Part shown: in pieces, positions 26,400 to 35,528 of the stretch
How the letters are laid out: each line of letters opens with the position of its first letter
Numbering within the stretch: the stretch's first letter is position 1
Origin: UBA4582 sp965657335
GTDB lineage: Bacteria; Pseudomonadota; Gammaproteobacteria; Pseudomonadales; Azotimanducaceae
Assembly: GCA_965657335.1 (NCBI GenBank)
Contig: CBFHOH010000009.1
Span: 62,001 to 126,000 of the forward strand
Direction of reading: 5' to 3'
Length of the DNA: 64,000 bases
Translations under genes and position numbers: made by a program
The notes under the pieces: model-generated
What the model was told of the DNA's origin: nothing
Seen by the model: the letters and a program-made list of their open reading frames with translations, nothing else
Database searches by the model: none

Positions 26400-27239
26400 T
26401 TAGGCCGCTTTATTCAGGGGCACATCGACCTGTGGATTAGGAATGGTAATGCCAGCGTCTTCAAGTGCAAGTTTCGCGTTTTCCATTAGATCGTGGTACA
26501 CGTCCCAATAATCGCTAGATGCCACCCATGAGCGTGTTGTAATGTCGACCGCACTATCGCCTAAAGCCGAAACAACGACTGTTGGCGCAGGATCCTTCAG
26601 TATCCTTTCATCCGCTTCCATCAGTCCAGCGAGAATATCTTTCGCGTTTTTCAGGTCCTTTTTCGGTAGAAACAATTCAACTCCGAAAACGATATCAACC
26701 CTTCGCGTTTCCTGAGTTGAATAATTAGTGATAACACCGTTTGAAACAGCCCCGTTTGGCATGATGACGGTTTTGTTATCGCCCGTAGTGATGACACTGT
26801 TAAAAACACCAATTTCTTGTACCACGCCTGCTTGGCCACAAGCTTCGATAAAGTCTCCGACCCGGAAAGGGCGAAATAGCATAATGATCACACCACCTGC
26901 GAAATTACCAAGGCTACCTTGTATTGCAAGACCAATAGCGAGTCCAGCAGCGCCGAGGATTGCTAGAAGAGATGTAGTCTCTATCCCGACCATGGAGGCA
27001 ATACCGATAAAAAGCATCACTTTGAGGCCGATGTTTGTGAAATTTTCAATCACTCTTTGACGACTCGCTTTCACCTCTCGCCTCGTGAGGGCCTTTCTCT
27101 GTCCTGCACACACAGCTTTTATAATCCAAAGCCCGACGAGCAGCACAGCGACTGCCATTGCCAGCTGCGGCACGTTATTCACCGCCAAATCAATCGCCTG
27201 CTCAGCGACTATATTTACTTCCTGCATATCTTCCTGCAT
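26400..27239 (-). CDS. Small mechanosensitive channel, MscS family (copy A)
   Basis: Membrane channel that opens on tension to release solutes in hypo-osmotic shock. The 279 residues have an N-terminal region, three transmembrane helices and the pore helix (GLAIGLAIQGSLGNFAGGV, Gly-rich kinked TM3), then the beta domain (RPFRVGDFIEACGQ, GDNKTVIMPNG) and the alpha/beta C-terminus. It is paralogous to the copy at 27412. Within the segment after VDIVFGV it has ELFLPKKDL where copy B and most MscS proteins have GYDDDL, a two-residue-longer, less acidic loop. Possibly partly redundant with copy B. Confidence 0.92.
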   Translation of the reverse strand: MQEDMQEVNIVAEQAIDLAVNNVPQLAMAVAVLLVGLWIIKAVCAGQRKALTRREVKASRQRVIENFTNIGLKVMLFIGIASMVGIETTSLLAILGAAGLAIGLAIQGSLGNFAGGVIIMLFRPFRVGDFIEACGQAGVVQEIGVFNSVITTGDNKTVIMPNGAVSNGVITNYSTQETRRVDIVFGVELFLPKKDLKNAKDILAGLMEADERILKDPAPTVVVSALGDSAVDITTRSWVASSDYWDVYHDLMENAKLALEDAGITIPNPQVDVPLNKAA

Positions 27240-27411
27240 GGTGGAACTCCTAGCAGCATCCCATTACTAATAGTCGCTAAAGATACCCCCAGAAAAATTA
27301 ACACACCACGATTTTTAAAAGTAAATTGTGTCTTTTTCCTTACATTTACTGCTAATTTGCCCCAGACATTCACTTCAAGACATCTCCATGCGCAGCGGGT
27401 TATCGAGCTTT

Positions 27412-28242
27412 TCAGCTTACTTTGCGCAGGTGCACGTCCGTCTGCGGGTATGGGATACTGATGCCGCCCTTATCTAGCGCAAGTTTTGCATTTTCTAATA
27501 AATCGAAGTAAACACCCCAGTAATCGCCGGATGCCACCCATGACCGAGTTGTAATGTCCACCGCACTGTCACCCAAAGCAGAAACGACAACCAACGGTGC
27601 AGGATCTTTGAGTATTCTTTCGTCTGCCTCTATTAATCCGCTGAGAATTTCTTTGGCTTTTTTCAAATCATCGTCGTAACCAACACCAATAACGATATCT
27701 ACCCTTCGTGTTTCTTGCGTCGAATAATTTGTAATCGCGCCATTTGACACTGCGCCATTGGGCAAAACGATCGTCTTGTTATCACCGGTGATCATCATTG
27801 TGTTGAAAATCGCTATCTCTCTTATCACCCCTGCATGACCGCAGGCTTCAACAAAGTCACCAACCTTGTAAGGACGGAATAGAAGGATGAGAACACCGCC
27901 TGCGAAGTTTCCAAGACTACCCTGCAACGCCAAACCAACTGCAAGCCCCGCAGCGCCCAAGATCGCTATAAAAGATGTTGTTTCAATGCCGACCATAGAC
28001 GCGACTGAAATAAACAATAATGCTTTTAGACCGACAGCGACCAGGCTTTCAACAAACCTCTGAAGGGTCGCTTCCATATCGCTTTTCGTGAACGCTTTAC
28101 TCAAGCTTGCGCAAACAACTTTAATGACCCATAGCCCAACAATAAGCGTAACGATCGCCATCGCCAATTTTGGTGCATAGCTTACCGCCATTTCCATCGC
28201 CTGCTCCGCATACTTACTTGCGCCTTCTACATTTTCATCCAT
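27412..28242 (-). CDS. Small mechanosensitive channel, MscS family (copy B)
   Basis: Second MscS-type channel, 276 residues, same architecture as copy A with the TM3 pore helix GLAVGLALQGSLGNFAGGV and the standard VGYDDDLKKAKEIL loop. A longer frame begins at 28308, but ATG 28242 (MDENVEGAS) has GAAGGG upstream and matches the N-terminal length of copy A (MQEDMQEVN). The two genes are about 1 kb apart start-to-start, and their upstream sequences are also alike, marking a local tandem duplication including the promoter region. Confidence 0.92.
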   Translation of the reverse strand: MDENVEGASKYAEQAMEMAVSYAPKLAMAIVTLIVGLWVIKVVCASLSKAFTKSDMEATLQRFVESLVAVGLKALLFISVASMVGIETTSFIAILGAAGLAVGLALQGSLGNFAGGVLILLFRPYKVGDFVEACGHAGVIREIAIFNTMMITGDNKTIVLPNGAVSNGAITNYSTQETRRVDIVIGVGYDDDLKKAKEILSGLIEADERILKDPAPLVVVSALGDSAVDITTRSWVASGDYWGVYFDLLENAKLALDKGGISIPYPQTDVHLRKVS

Positions 28243-28592
28243 GAATAGCTGCCCTTCAGTTCGTTTTATCGTGTGTGCCTGCGAAAATAACGCCAGAAGA
28301 TTAAGCACACCATGAGTTTTTTGAATAAATTGTAAACTTTTCTCACATTCCTTCCCGGATCCTCATCGCCGAACGACGCTACGAGTGATGACGGAAATGA
28401 GAGCTAATTATCTAAGATCAGCTATTTCGGCTGTTACACGCGAACGCTTTGTGGCAACATCTGCCCTCGGCTGACCTGAGCCGGCAAATAATATATATTA
28501 CGCCGCGATGACACGCTCTATCCGAGCAATCACCGACCTTTAGTGGAACCAAAAGTTCTGCCCGAGAATAACAAGGCTGCAACAAACACAGC
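28243..28592. other. Divergent intergenic region between MscS copy B and the peptide transporter
   Basis: No gene seen in 350 bp. The minus-strand part near 28303-28352 (ACACCATGAGTTTTTTGA and following T-rich stretch) resembles 27300-27345 upstream of MscS copy A. Near 28495 there is an AT-rich AATAATATATATTA stretch suited to a promoter for the plus-strand transporter operon. Confidence 0.4.
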
Positions 28593-29615
28593 ATGCGCGA
28601 CTACTTTATCCGACGTTTACTTCTGATTCCGCCCACACTGCTGGGCGTCACTATTATTGTTTTTGCAATCACTCGCTTGGTGCCCGGTGGTCCGCTTGAG
28701 CGCGCGATCATGGAATCCCAGCAATTTAATGCGTCGTCCGCAGGCGCATCCCAGATGGCAGGCGAAGGCATGGCCTTGTCTGAGGCACAACTCGAAAAAC
28801 TGAAAGAATACTATGGATTTGACAAGCCGGTGCTTGAGTCTTATGTCGATTGGGTAACCAAAGTCATACAAGGAGACCTCGGCTCATCCTACCGATACAA
28901 CGAACCCGTATGGGACGTGATCACCAGCCGGTTTCCAGTTTCTCTTTACTACGGCCTCGTGACGCTGGTCATCACCTACATTGTTTGCATACCGTTGGGT
29001 GTGCTCAAAGCGATTAAACACAAGACGGCGGTAGACAATTTCACCTCTATTTTTATTTTCATAGGGTATGCCATTCCTGGTTACGTGCTCGGCGCCCTAC
29101 TGCTTTTGTATTTTTCGGTGCGACTGGACTGGTTTCCGATGGGCGGATTCGTCAGTTTTAGATTTGATGAGCTTTCGGCTTGGGGCAAAACAAAAGATTT
29201 GATCAATCATTCTATATTACCGTTGCTTTGCTACTTGGTCGGAAGCTTTGCTTTCGTCACTTTGCTCCTGAAAAACCATCTTATGGATAATTTGGCATCG
29301 GATTATATTAGGACCGCAATTGCAAAAGGCGTATCTTTCCGTCGCGCGGTCACTAAACACGCGATGAGGAATTCACTGATTCCGATAGCAACAACCTTTG
29401 GTCAAAACATTACGCTTTTAGTTTCGGGTTCTTTCCTGATTGAAACCGTTTTTGACATCAACGGCTTTGGGCTGCTGGGCTTGACCGCGATTTTGGATCG
29501 CGACTATCCGATTGTTATGGGCGTTGTCCTAATCGCCAGCTTGCTACTGCTCGTGGGGAATATTATTTCTGATTTCCTTGTCGCATTGGTTGACCCGCGG
29601 ATTCGCTTTCAATGA
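28593..29615 (+). CDS. yejB: Peptide ABC transporter permease, YejB type
   Basis: Inner-membrane subunit of an oligopeptide/microcin-C-type importer. The 340-residue chain begins MRDYFIRRLLLIPPTLLGVT, has the ITRLVPGGPLERAI element, the YGFDKPVLESY and FGDS-like GDLGSSYRY loop typical of YejB, about six transmembrane helices, and the EAA motif region RTAIAKGVSFRRAVTKHAMRN. It heads a five-gene operon. Resemblance to E. coli YejB is closer than to DppB or OppB. Confidence 0.88.
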   Translation: MRDYFIRRLLLIPPTLLGVTIIVFAITRLVPGGPLERAIMESQQFNASSAGASQMAGEGMALSEAQLEKLKEYYGFDKPVLESYVDWVTKVIQGDLGSSYRYNEPVWDVITSRFPVSLYYGLVTLVITYIVCIPLGVLKAIKHKTAVDNFTSIFIFIGYAIPGYVLGALLLLYFSVRLDWFPMGGFVSFRFDELSAWGKTKDLINHSILPLLCYLVGSFAFVTLLLKNHLMDNLASDYIRTAIAKGVSFRRAVTKHAMRNSLIPIATTFGQNITLLVSGSFLIETVFDINGFGLLGLTAILDRDYPIVMGVVLIASLLLLVGNIISDFLVALVDPRIRFQ

Positions 29616-29628
29616 GTTGCGCTAATCA

Positions 29629-30696
29629 ATGTTAAAACTGAATCCACAAACGCTTAAAAAATTTAGACGCTTTCGCGAAATCAAACGTGGCTACTACAGT
29701 TTTCTAATACTAGCCGGTTTACTGCTTACTGTTTCAATTGGCGAACTGCTAGTGAACAATCGTGCTCTCGTGGTGAGCTATGAAGACTCGTGGTATTTCC
29801 CAATTTACACGGAGTTCCACCCGGGTACAGACTTCGGTTTGGACTACCATTACGAAACGAACTATCGAGAATTACAGGCGGCGTTTTCAAAACAGGAGAG
29901 CGACAATTTCGTCATCATGCCGCTGGTGCCCTATAGTCCCTACGAAAATCACGCACCGACCGGCATATACAAACCGGAGCCTCCCGACCTCGCACTCAAA
30001 CATTATCTAGGCACTGATACGACCAGCCGAGACATTCTCGCCCGGCTGTTCTACGGTACCAGAATAGCACTCTTGTTCTCGATCGCTTTCATGGTTTGGG
30101 TCTATCTGATTGGTATTACTATCGGCTGTGCGATGGGATATTTTGGCGGCATGTTCGACCTCGTATTCCAGCGACTGATTGAAATCTGGTCCAACGTGCC
30201 CTTCCTGTACATGGTGATCATCGTGTTTTCGGTGATCCCTTCAACGTTTTCAATTCCAATCAGAATTGCCGTCCTACTAACCGTTATGGTGCTGTTTTCC
30301 TGGACCGGCATGACCTACTACATGCGCACTGAAACCTATAAAGAAAAAGCCCGAGACTACACTGCGGCCGCAAAAATTATCGGCGCGTCCCATACCAGGA
30401 TTATTTTTCACCACATTTTACCTAACGTGATTTCGACTTTAGTTACCTTTATGCCTTTTACCATCGTAGCCGCTATATCTTCGATCACAGCCCTCGACTT
30501 CCTTGGCTTTGGTTTACCGCCACCCACACCAAGCTTGGGTGAACTGCTTAAACAAGGAACAGCCAATCTGAGAACCGCACCCTGGATTGTGACATCAGCT
30601 TTCGTCACGTTGGTTCTATTGTTAACTCTGGTCACGTTTATTGGCGAAGCAGTTCGCGAGTCATTCGATCCAAAGAAATTTACTGTCTATAAGTGA
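29629..30696 (+). CDS. yejE: Peptide ABC transporter permease, YejE type
   Basis: Second permease, 355 residues. After the first helix a large periplasmic loop (about 40-125) carries the Yej-typical PLVPYSPYENHAPTGIYKPEPP segment, followed by HYLGTDTTSRDILARLFYG and then five helices. The cytoplasmic EAA loop reads YTAAAKIIGASHTRIIFHHILPN. It begins 13 bp after yejB. Confidence 0.88.
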   Translation: MLKLNPQTLKKFRRFREIKRGYYSFLILAGLLLTVSIGELLVNNRALVVSYEDSWYFPIYTEFHPGTDFGLDYHYETNYRELQAAFSKQESDNFVIMPLVPYSPYENHAPTGIYKPEPPDLALKHYLGTDTTSRDILARLFYGTRIALLFSIAFMVWVYLIGITIGCAMGYFGGMFDLVFQRLIEIWSNVPFLYMVIIVFSVIPSTFSIPIRIAVLLTVMVLFSWTGMTYYMRTETYKEKARDYTAAAKIIGASHTRIIFHHILPNVISTLVTFMPFTIVAAISSITALDFLGFGLPPPTPSLGELLKQGTANLRTAPWIVTSAFVTLVLLLTLVTFIGEAVRESFDPKKFTVYK

Positions 30697-30788
30697 CGCT
30701 GTTAAGAAATACTTATGCTGAGCAACCAGGTGTCACTAAAAGAAATCAGTGGTGCGAAAACTAACATAGCAATTTATCGAGGACGTTT

Positions 30789-32738
30789 ATGAAAATCTGG
30801 ACAACTATCGTTTGGGGAGCGGTCTATACACTTCTTGCCTCCTGTGGCGGATCGGAATCTTCTGATACCACCGAAGAAGTGATCACCAGGGACAACACCC
30901 AGGAAGTACTCGATTACTATGCGGCCAAACCTGATTTCTTTACCTTTAAGACCATCGCTGATTTGCCTGACAACCTCTCTTGGCAAAATGGCTCAGAACT
31001 GCCGGATATTGGCTCACCAGACGCCATAAAGGGCGGCGTTCAATACTCGAGCTTGCAGGATTTTCCTCGTACCATGCGACTCGTTGGCCCTGACTCGAAC
31101 GGTTCCTTCAGACCATATCTGCAGGACTACATCACGATGCAGCTTGCGCATCGTCACCCTGATAAATTCAATTTTTATCCAGGTTTAGCAGAGAGCTGGG
31201 CTGTAGATAAAGATAGCAAGACCGTTTACGTGAAGCTTAATCCAGCGGCACGTTGGTCTGACGGCGAGCCTGTCACGACGGACGACTTTACTTTCATGTT
31301 TTTCTTTATGCAGTCGTCCTATATTGTCGCGCCTTGGTACAACAACTGGTTCGGCACGCAATATACCAACATTACAAAGTTCGATGACCACACCTTTTCG
31401 GTGTCCATACCAGAAGCAAAACCTGACATGGATTATATGGTGCTACAAATGTTGCCCGTGCCTGAGCACTTTTACAAAGCACTTGGAGAAGATTTTGTTG
31501 ATCGCTATCAGTGGAAGTTTCAACCCACCACAGGCGCGTACGTTGTCAAAGATGAAGATGTAAAGAAAGGCACCGCAATCGCACTCACGCGGCAAGAGGA
31601 CTGGTGGGCGAAAGACCAGAAATTCTGGCGCAACCGTTATAATGTCGATCGCATTCAGTTTAATGTCATTCGTGATATTCCAAAGGTATTCGAGGCATTC
31701 AAAAGAGGCGACATCGACCAACTTGGTCTTAACTTGGCCGAGTACTGGTACGACAAACTACCGAATGATGATCCTGATGTCGCGAACGGCTACATCTACA
31801 AGTCCGTTTTTTACAATCAGCGACCACGCCCTACCTACTCTCTTGCGATCAATACAGCGAAGCCTATTCTTGACAACAAAGATATTCGCGTAGGCATCAA
31901 CTATGCAACCAACTGGCAGCTCGTTATAGATAAGTTCTTTCGAGGTGACTATGAAAGAATGAAAACTTCGTCCGATGGCTACGGCGATTTTTCGCACCCA
32001 ACGTTGACCAGCAGACCGTTTGATATCGAGCTAGCCCAAACACACTTCGCCGCAGCTGGCTTTAAAGAGCGGGGTCCCGACGGCATTCTGGTCAATGAAG
32101 CCGGAGAGCGGTTGTCGTTTACCCTTTCAACGGGCTATCAGTCATTGAAAGATATTCCCACTATCCTGAAACAGGAAGCATTAAAAGCGGGTCTAGAATT
32201 CAGGATTGAAATGCTAGATGGAACAGCCGGCTGGAAGAAGGTTCAGGAAAAACAGCACGATATTCATTTTGCAGCGCTGAATGTGAGTTTAGAACTGTAC
32301 CCACGATTCTGGGAATCCTACCATTCCGATAACGCTTATGATGTGCCTTATCTCGCTGATGGTTCCGTCAATCCAGATCGCAAAATAAAAGTGCAAACTA
32401 ACAATCTGGAATCGATGGCAGTACCAGAAATGGACGCTATGATCGACGCCTATCGGGCCTCAGACAATCGCGCCGAAATGATGAAACTCGCCCACGATAT
32501 GACCCAGCTACATCATGATCACGCGTCATTTATACCCGCCTTTTATCAGCCCTTTTATAGACTGGGCCATTGGCGGTGGATTAGATATCCAGAGGGTTTT
32601 AACCACAAACATTCAAGCAGTGCAGGCCATTTCTTTGTTCATTGGATCGACCAGAGCGTCAAGGAAGAAACGCTTGCTGCAAGAAAAAGTGGAGAATCTT
32701 TTGGTCCCGAGATTAATGTCTACGATCAATTTAAATAG
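30789..32738 (+). CDS. Peptide-binding lipoprotein of the Yej-type transporter
   Basis: Extracytoplasmic solute-binding protein (SBP family 5, YejA-like), 649 residues. A lipobox (TLLASCGG, Cys19) predicts a membrane-anchored periplasmic lipoprotein. The mature part starts with an acidic linker and contains SPDAIKGGVQ, FPRTMRLVGPDSNGSF and FNFYPGLAESWAVDKDSKTVYV, the standard start of SBP5 proteins. The place of this gene after the permeases differs from yejABEF, where it comes first. The 92-bp gap upstream separates it from yejE. Confidence 0.87.
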   Translation: MKIWTTIVWGAVYTLLASCGGSESSDTTEEVITRDNTQEVLDYYAAKPDFFTFKTIADLPDNLSWQNGSELPDIGSPDAIKGGVQYSSLQDFPRTMRLVGPDSNGSFRPYLQDYITMQLAHRHPDKFNFYPGLAESWAVDKDSKTVYVKLNPAARWSDGEPVTTDDFTFMFFFMQSSYIVAPWYNNWFGTQYTNITKFDDHTFSVSIPEAKPDMDYMVLQMLPVPEHFYKALGEDFVDRYQWKFQPTTGAYVVKDEDVKKGTAIALTRQEDWWAKDQKFWRNRYNVDRIQFNVIRDIPKVFEAFKRGDIDQLGLNLAEYWYDKLPNDDPDVANGYIYKSVFYNQRPRPTYSLAINTAKPILDNKDIRVGINYATNWQLVIDKFFRGDYERMKTSSDGYGDFSHPTLTSRPFDIELAQTHFAAAGFKERGPDGILVNEAGERLSFTLSTGYQSLKDIPTILKQEALKAGLEFRIEMLDGTAGWKKVQEKQHDIHFAALNVSLELYPRFWESYHSDNAYDVPYLADGSVNPDRKIKVQTNNLESMAVPEMDAMIDAYRASDNRAEMMKLAHDMTQLHHDHASFIPAFYQPFYRLGHWRWIRYPEGFNHKHSSSAGHFFVHWIDQSVKEETLAARKSGESFGPEINVYDQFK

Positions 32739-32789
32739 CGAGACTGGATCGACAGCTGAATCAAAATTCGATCATATGGATGCCATGTC

Positions 32790-33767
32790 ATGAATCATGC
32801 CTTATTGGAAGTTGATCACCTTGTCACAGAATTTGACACAGATGAAGGTCGCGTACGTGCTGTTGATGACGTCAGCTTTGTCGCGAGAGAAGGCGAAACG
32901 CTAGGCATCGTTGGTGAGTCTGGTTGCGGCAAAAGTGTCACTGCATTATCAATCATGCGATTACTCCCACAACCCATGGGTCAAATCGTGGGCGGGCAAG
33001 TTCTATACGATGGCAACAATCTGGCCCAATGCTCTCTGGATAAAATGGAAAAGATTCGCGGTGCTGATATCAGCATGGTATTTCAGGAACCCATGACAGC
33101 ACTGAACCCAGTACACACGATAGGCAAACAGCTAACCGAGGTGCTGTTACTCCACAAAGACATCACACCGCAAGCGGCAATTAAAGAATCCGTTGCCATG
33201 CTCGATCGCGTCGGCATCCCCTCACCAGACATTCGGATGACAGAATATCCCCATCAGCTTTCAGGGGGAATGCGGCAACGGGTTGTCATCGCAATTGCAC
33301 TGGCCTGCAAACCTTCGTTGCTGATTGCCGACGAGCCGACCACAGCGCTAGATGTTACCATTCAGGCTCAAATTCTGGAGTTGATAAAAGAACTCCAAAC
33401 AGAAATGGGCATGTCCGTAATCTTGATCACCCATGACCTTGGGGTTATCGCCGAGGTATGCCAACAGGTGGTCGTGATGTACGCAGGAAAAGTTGCAGAG
33501 CAAGGTTCTGTGTTTGACCTTTTTGACAACCCGAAACATCCCTATAGCAAAGGATTGCTCGAATCTATTCCGCGTTTAGAGTCGATACCGAAATCCAAAC
33601 TGAACACGATTGAGGGTATGGTGCCCGGATTGCTGGATCTACCCCAAGGCTGTCGTTTCGCAAATCGCTGCCCGATGGTGGAGGAACAATGTCAAGATTC
33701 TCCGCCAAATATTGAGCAAGTCAGTGACGGCCATCAGGTAAGTTGCTTCAGGTGGCAAAAATCATGA
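32790..33767 (+). CDS. Peptide ABC transporter ATPase (DppD/OppD-like)
   Basis: ATP-hydrolysing subunit, 325 residues. Walker A GESGCGKSVTALS, Q-loop FQEPMTALNP, signature QLSGGMRQRVVIA, Walker B LLIADEPTTALD, H-loop THDLG, and a C-terminal oligopeptide-type extension with a Cys cluster (GCRFANRCPMVEEQC) that binds an iron-sulfur centre in DppD-like proteins. In E. coli Yej the two ATPases are one fused protein, YejF; here they are separate. Overlaps the next gene by 4 bp. Confidence 0.93.
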   Translation: MNHALLEVDHLVTEFDTDEGRVRAVDDVSFVAREGETLGIVGESGCGKSVTALSIMRLLPQPMGQIVGGQVLYDGNNLAQCSLDKMEKIRGADISMVFQEPMTALNPVHTIGKQLTEVLLLHKDITPQAAIKESVAMLDRVGIPSPDIRMTEYPHQLSGGMRQRVVIAIALACKPSLLIADEPTTALDVTIQAQILELIKELQTEMGMSVILITHDLGVIAEVCQQVVVMYAGKVAEQGSVFDLFDNPKHPYSKGLLESIPRLESIPKSKLNTIEGMVPGLLDLPQGCRFANRCPMVEEQCQDSPPNIEQVSDGHQVSCFRWQKS

Positions 33768-34735
33768 GCAGACCGATATTAGAAGTTGACGACCTGAGGA
33801 TGCACTTCCCGGTCAAGGACGGCATATTTTTGAGAACCAGCAAATTCAACAAAGCCGTTGATGGGGTATCTTTAAAAATCCAGCCAGGGGAAACACTTGG
33901 GCTCGTTGGTGAATCTGGCTGCGGGAAATCTACACTTGGGCGCTGCATTTCACGGCTTTACAATCCTACCTCGGGATCAATTCGATTCGATGGGCAAGAA
34001 ATAAGTAAGCTTGGGTCGAAAAAACTCAAACCCATCAGACAAGACATCCAGATGATTTTCCAGGACCCAATGGAATCACTCAATGCGCGACACACCGTCG
34101 GTGACATTCTGGAAGAGCCCTTCATCGTACAAAAAATCGGGGATAGTGCGTATCGCAAGCAACGGGTGCGAGAGCTACTTGATATTGTTGGGCTTCCTGC
34201 GCGCTCAACAACGCGATATCCTTTTGAATTCTCCGGCGGGCAACGACAGCGAATTGGCATCGCGCGATCAATTGCGCTGAATCCTCGCCTCATCATCTGC
34301 GATGAGCCGGTGTCAGCACTCGATGTTTCAATTCAGAGCCAAATCCTCAATCTCCTGATCGACCTGCAGCGAGAATTCTCGCTTTCTTACCTGTTCATCG
34401 CCCACGATCTGGCGGTGGTGAAACATATTTCTGACCGAATAGCGATTATGTATCTCGGCAAGATCGTCGAGTCAGGTGCTGGCGAAGAGATTTACCGACA
34501 TGCACAACACCCTTACACGCAATCATTGATATCAGCGATTCCTATCCCGGATCCGCATAACAAATCGGCGCGCCAAATTATTTCCGGGGACGTGCCGTCA
34601 CCGATTGACCCGCCATCCGGATGCACCTTTCACCCGCGATGCCCGAGCGCAAAAGATACCTGCAAAAATCAGGCGCCCATCTTTATCGACCGAGAGAGCA
34701 GAACCTCGACCGCTTGCCATTTGGTATTAGAATGA
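33764..34735 (+). CDS. Peptide ABC transporter ATPase (DppF/OppF-like)
   Basis: Second ATPase, 323 residues from ATG 33764, which overlaps the previous stop (ATGA); a frame start at 33743 adds seven atypical residues. Walker A GESGCGKSTLGRC, signature FSGGQRQRIGIA, Walker B LIICDEPVSALD, and a Cys cluster GCTFHPRCPSAKDTC. The pair replaces the two halves of YejF. Last gene of the transporter operon. Confidence 0.93.
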   Translation: MSRPILEVDDLRMHFPVKDGIFLRTSKFNKAVDGVSLKIQPGETLGLVGESGCGKSTLGRCISRLYNPTSGSIRFDGQEISKLGSKKLKPIRQDIQMIFQDPMESLNARHTVGDILEEPFIVQKIGDSAYRKQRVRELLDIVGLPARSTTRYPFEFSGGQRQRIGIARSIALNPRLIICDEPVSALDVSIQSQILNLLIDLQREFSLSYLFIAHDLAVVKHISDRIAIMYLGKIVESGAGEEIYRHAQHPYTQSLISAIPIPDPHNKSARQIISGDVPSPIDPPSGCTFHPRCPSAKDTCKNQAPIFIDRESRTSTACHLVLE

Positions 34736-34802
34736 GAGCGCTATACGGATAACCTCACCACAACACCGATATGTTGTTCGGCAAAACCTGACAGGCCTAA
34801 AT

Positions 34803-35393
34803 ATGACACACATTCAACCAAAATCCAGAGCGGAACTGCCCGAGCTTGAGCCCATCATGAGCATGGTCGAGGAGTCGATGGGCTTTGTACCCAATAGCTT
34901 TTTAACGATGGCACACTGGCCTGAAATGCTTAATTCATTCTCCGCCATGGCTGGAACCATCCTTAACTCCGGAGAGGTTGATAGCGGCTTAAAACAATTG
35001 ATCGCCTACGTCACCAGCAACGCCGCAGGCTGCCGGTATTGCCAGGCTCACACCTCACACAATGCGGTAAAAAAGGGGGTTGTCGCTGAGAAAGTCGCAC
35101 ATGCTTTTGAGTTCGAACAAAGTGATCTTTTTTCTGATGCGGAGCGCGCCGCACTGCGTGTAGCGCTTTACGGCGGCACAACACCCAATGGTGTTGAGCA
35201 AGAACATATGAGCTCGCTTCAGGCATTTTTCACCGATAAACAAGTTGTGGAAATTGTGGGTGTTATCTCGCTGTTCGGTTTTCTGAATCGTTGGAATGAT
35301 ACGATGGCAACAACGATAGAAGCAGCGCCTAGTGCCGCCGCTGCGAAGATACTTGTCAACACCGAATGGCATCCGGGCAAACACAAAGAATAA
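34803..35393 (+). CDS. Carboxymuconolactone decarboxylase/AhpD-like protein
   Basis: A 196-residue protein of the AhpD-like superfamily. The redox site GCRYCQAHTSHNA supplies a CxxC plus His as in AhpD and related alkylperoxidases. Like other peroxidase-related proteins it begins with a repeat of the four-helix fold (about 20-60) before the active-site helix. A reductive or hydroperoxide-handling role is expected, substrate unknown. It stands 67 bp after the ABC transporter. Confidence 0.83.
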   Translation: MTHIQPKSRAELPELEPIMSMVEESMGFVPNSFLTMAHWPEMLNSFSAMAGTILNSGEVDSGLKQLIAYVTSNAAGCRYCQAHTSHNAVKKGVVAEKVAHAFEFEQSDLFSDAERAALRVALYGGTTPNGVEQEHMSSLQAFFTDKQVVEIVGVISLFGFLNRWNDTMATTIEAAPSAAAAKILVNTEWHPGKHKE

Positions 35394-35528
35394 TGTATCC
35401 TCTTGCAATCCCTCTTAGCTTTTCCATTCTGTTAAAACAGGACAAAGCAGATTGCGTAACCATGATTGACGATTACAATATAGAAGTTTCCTTCTTCATT
35501 TTTAAATTGGCAATTTTCAAGGCGTTCC

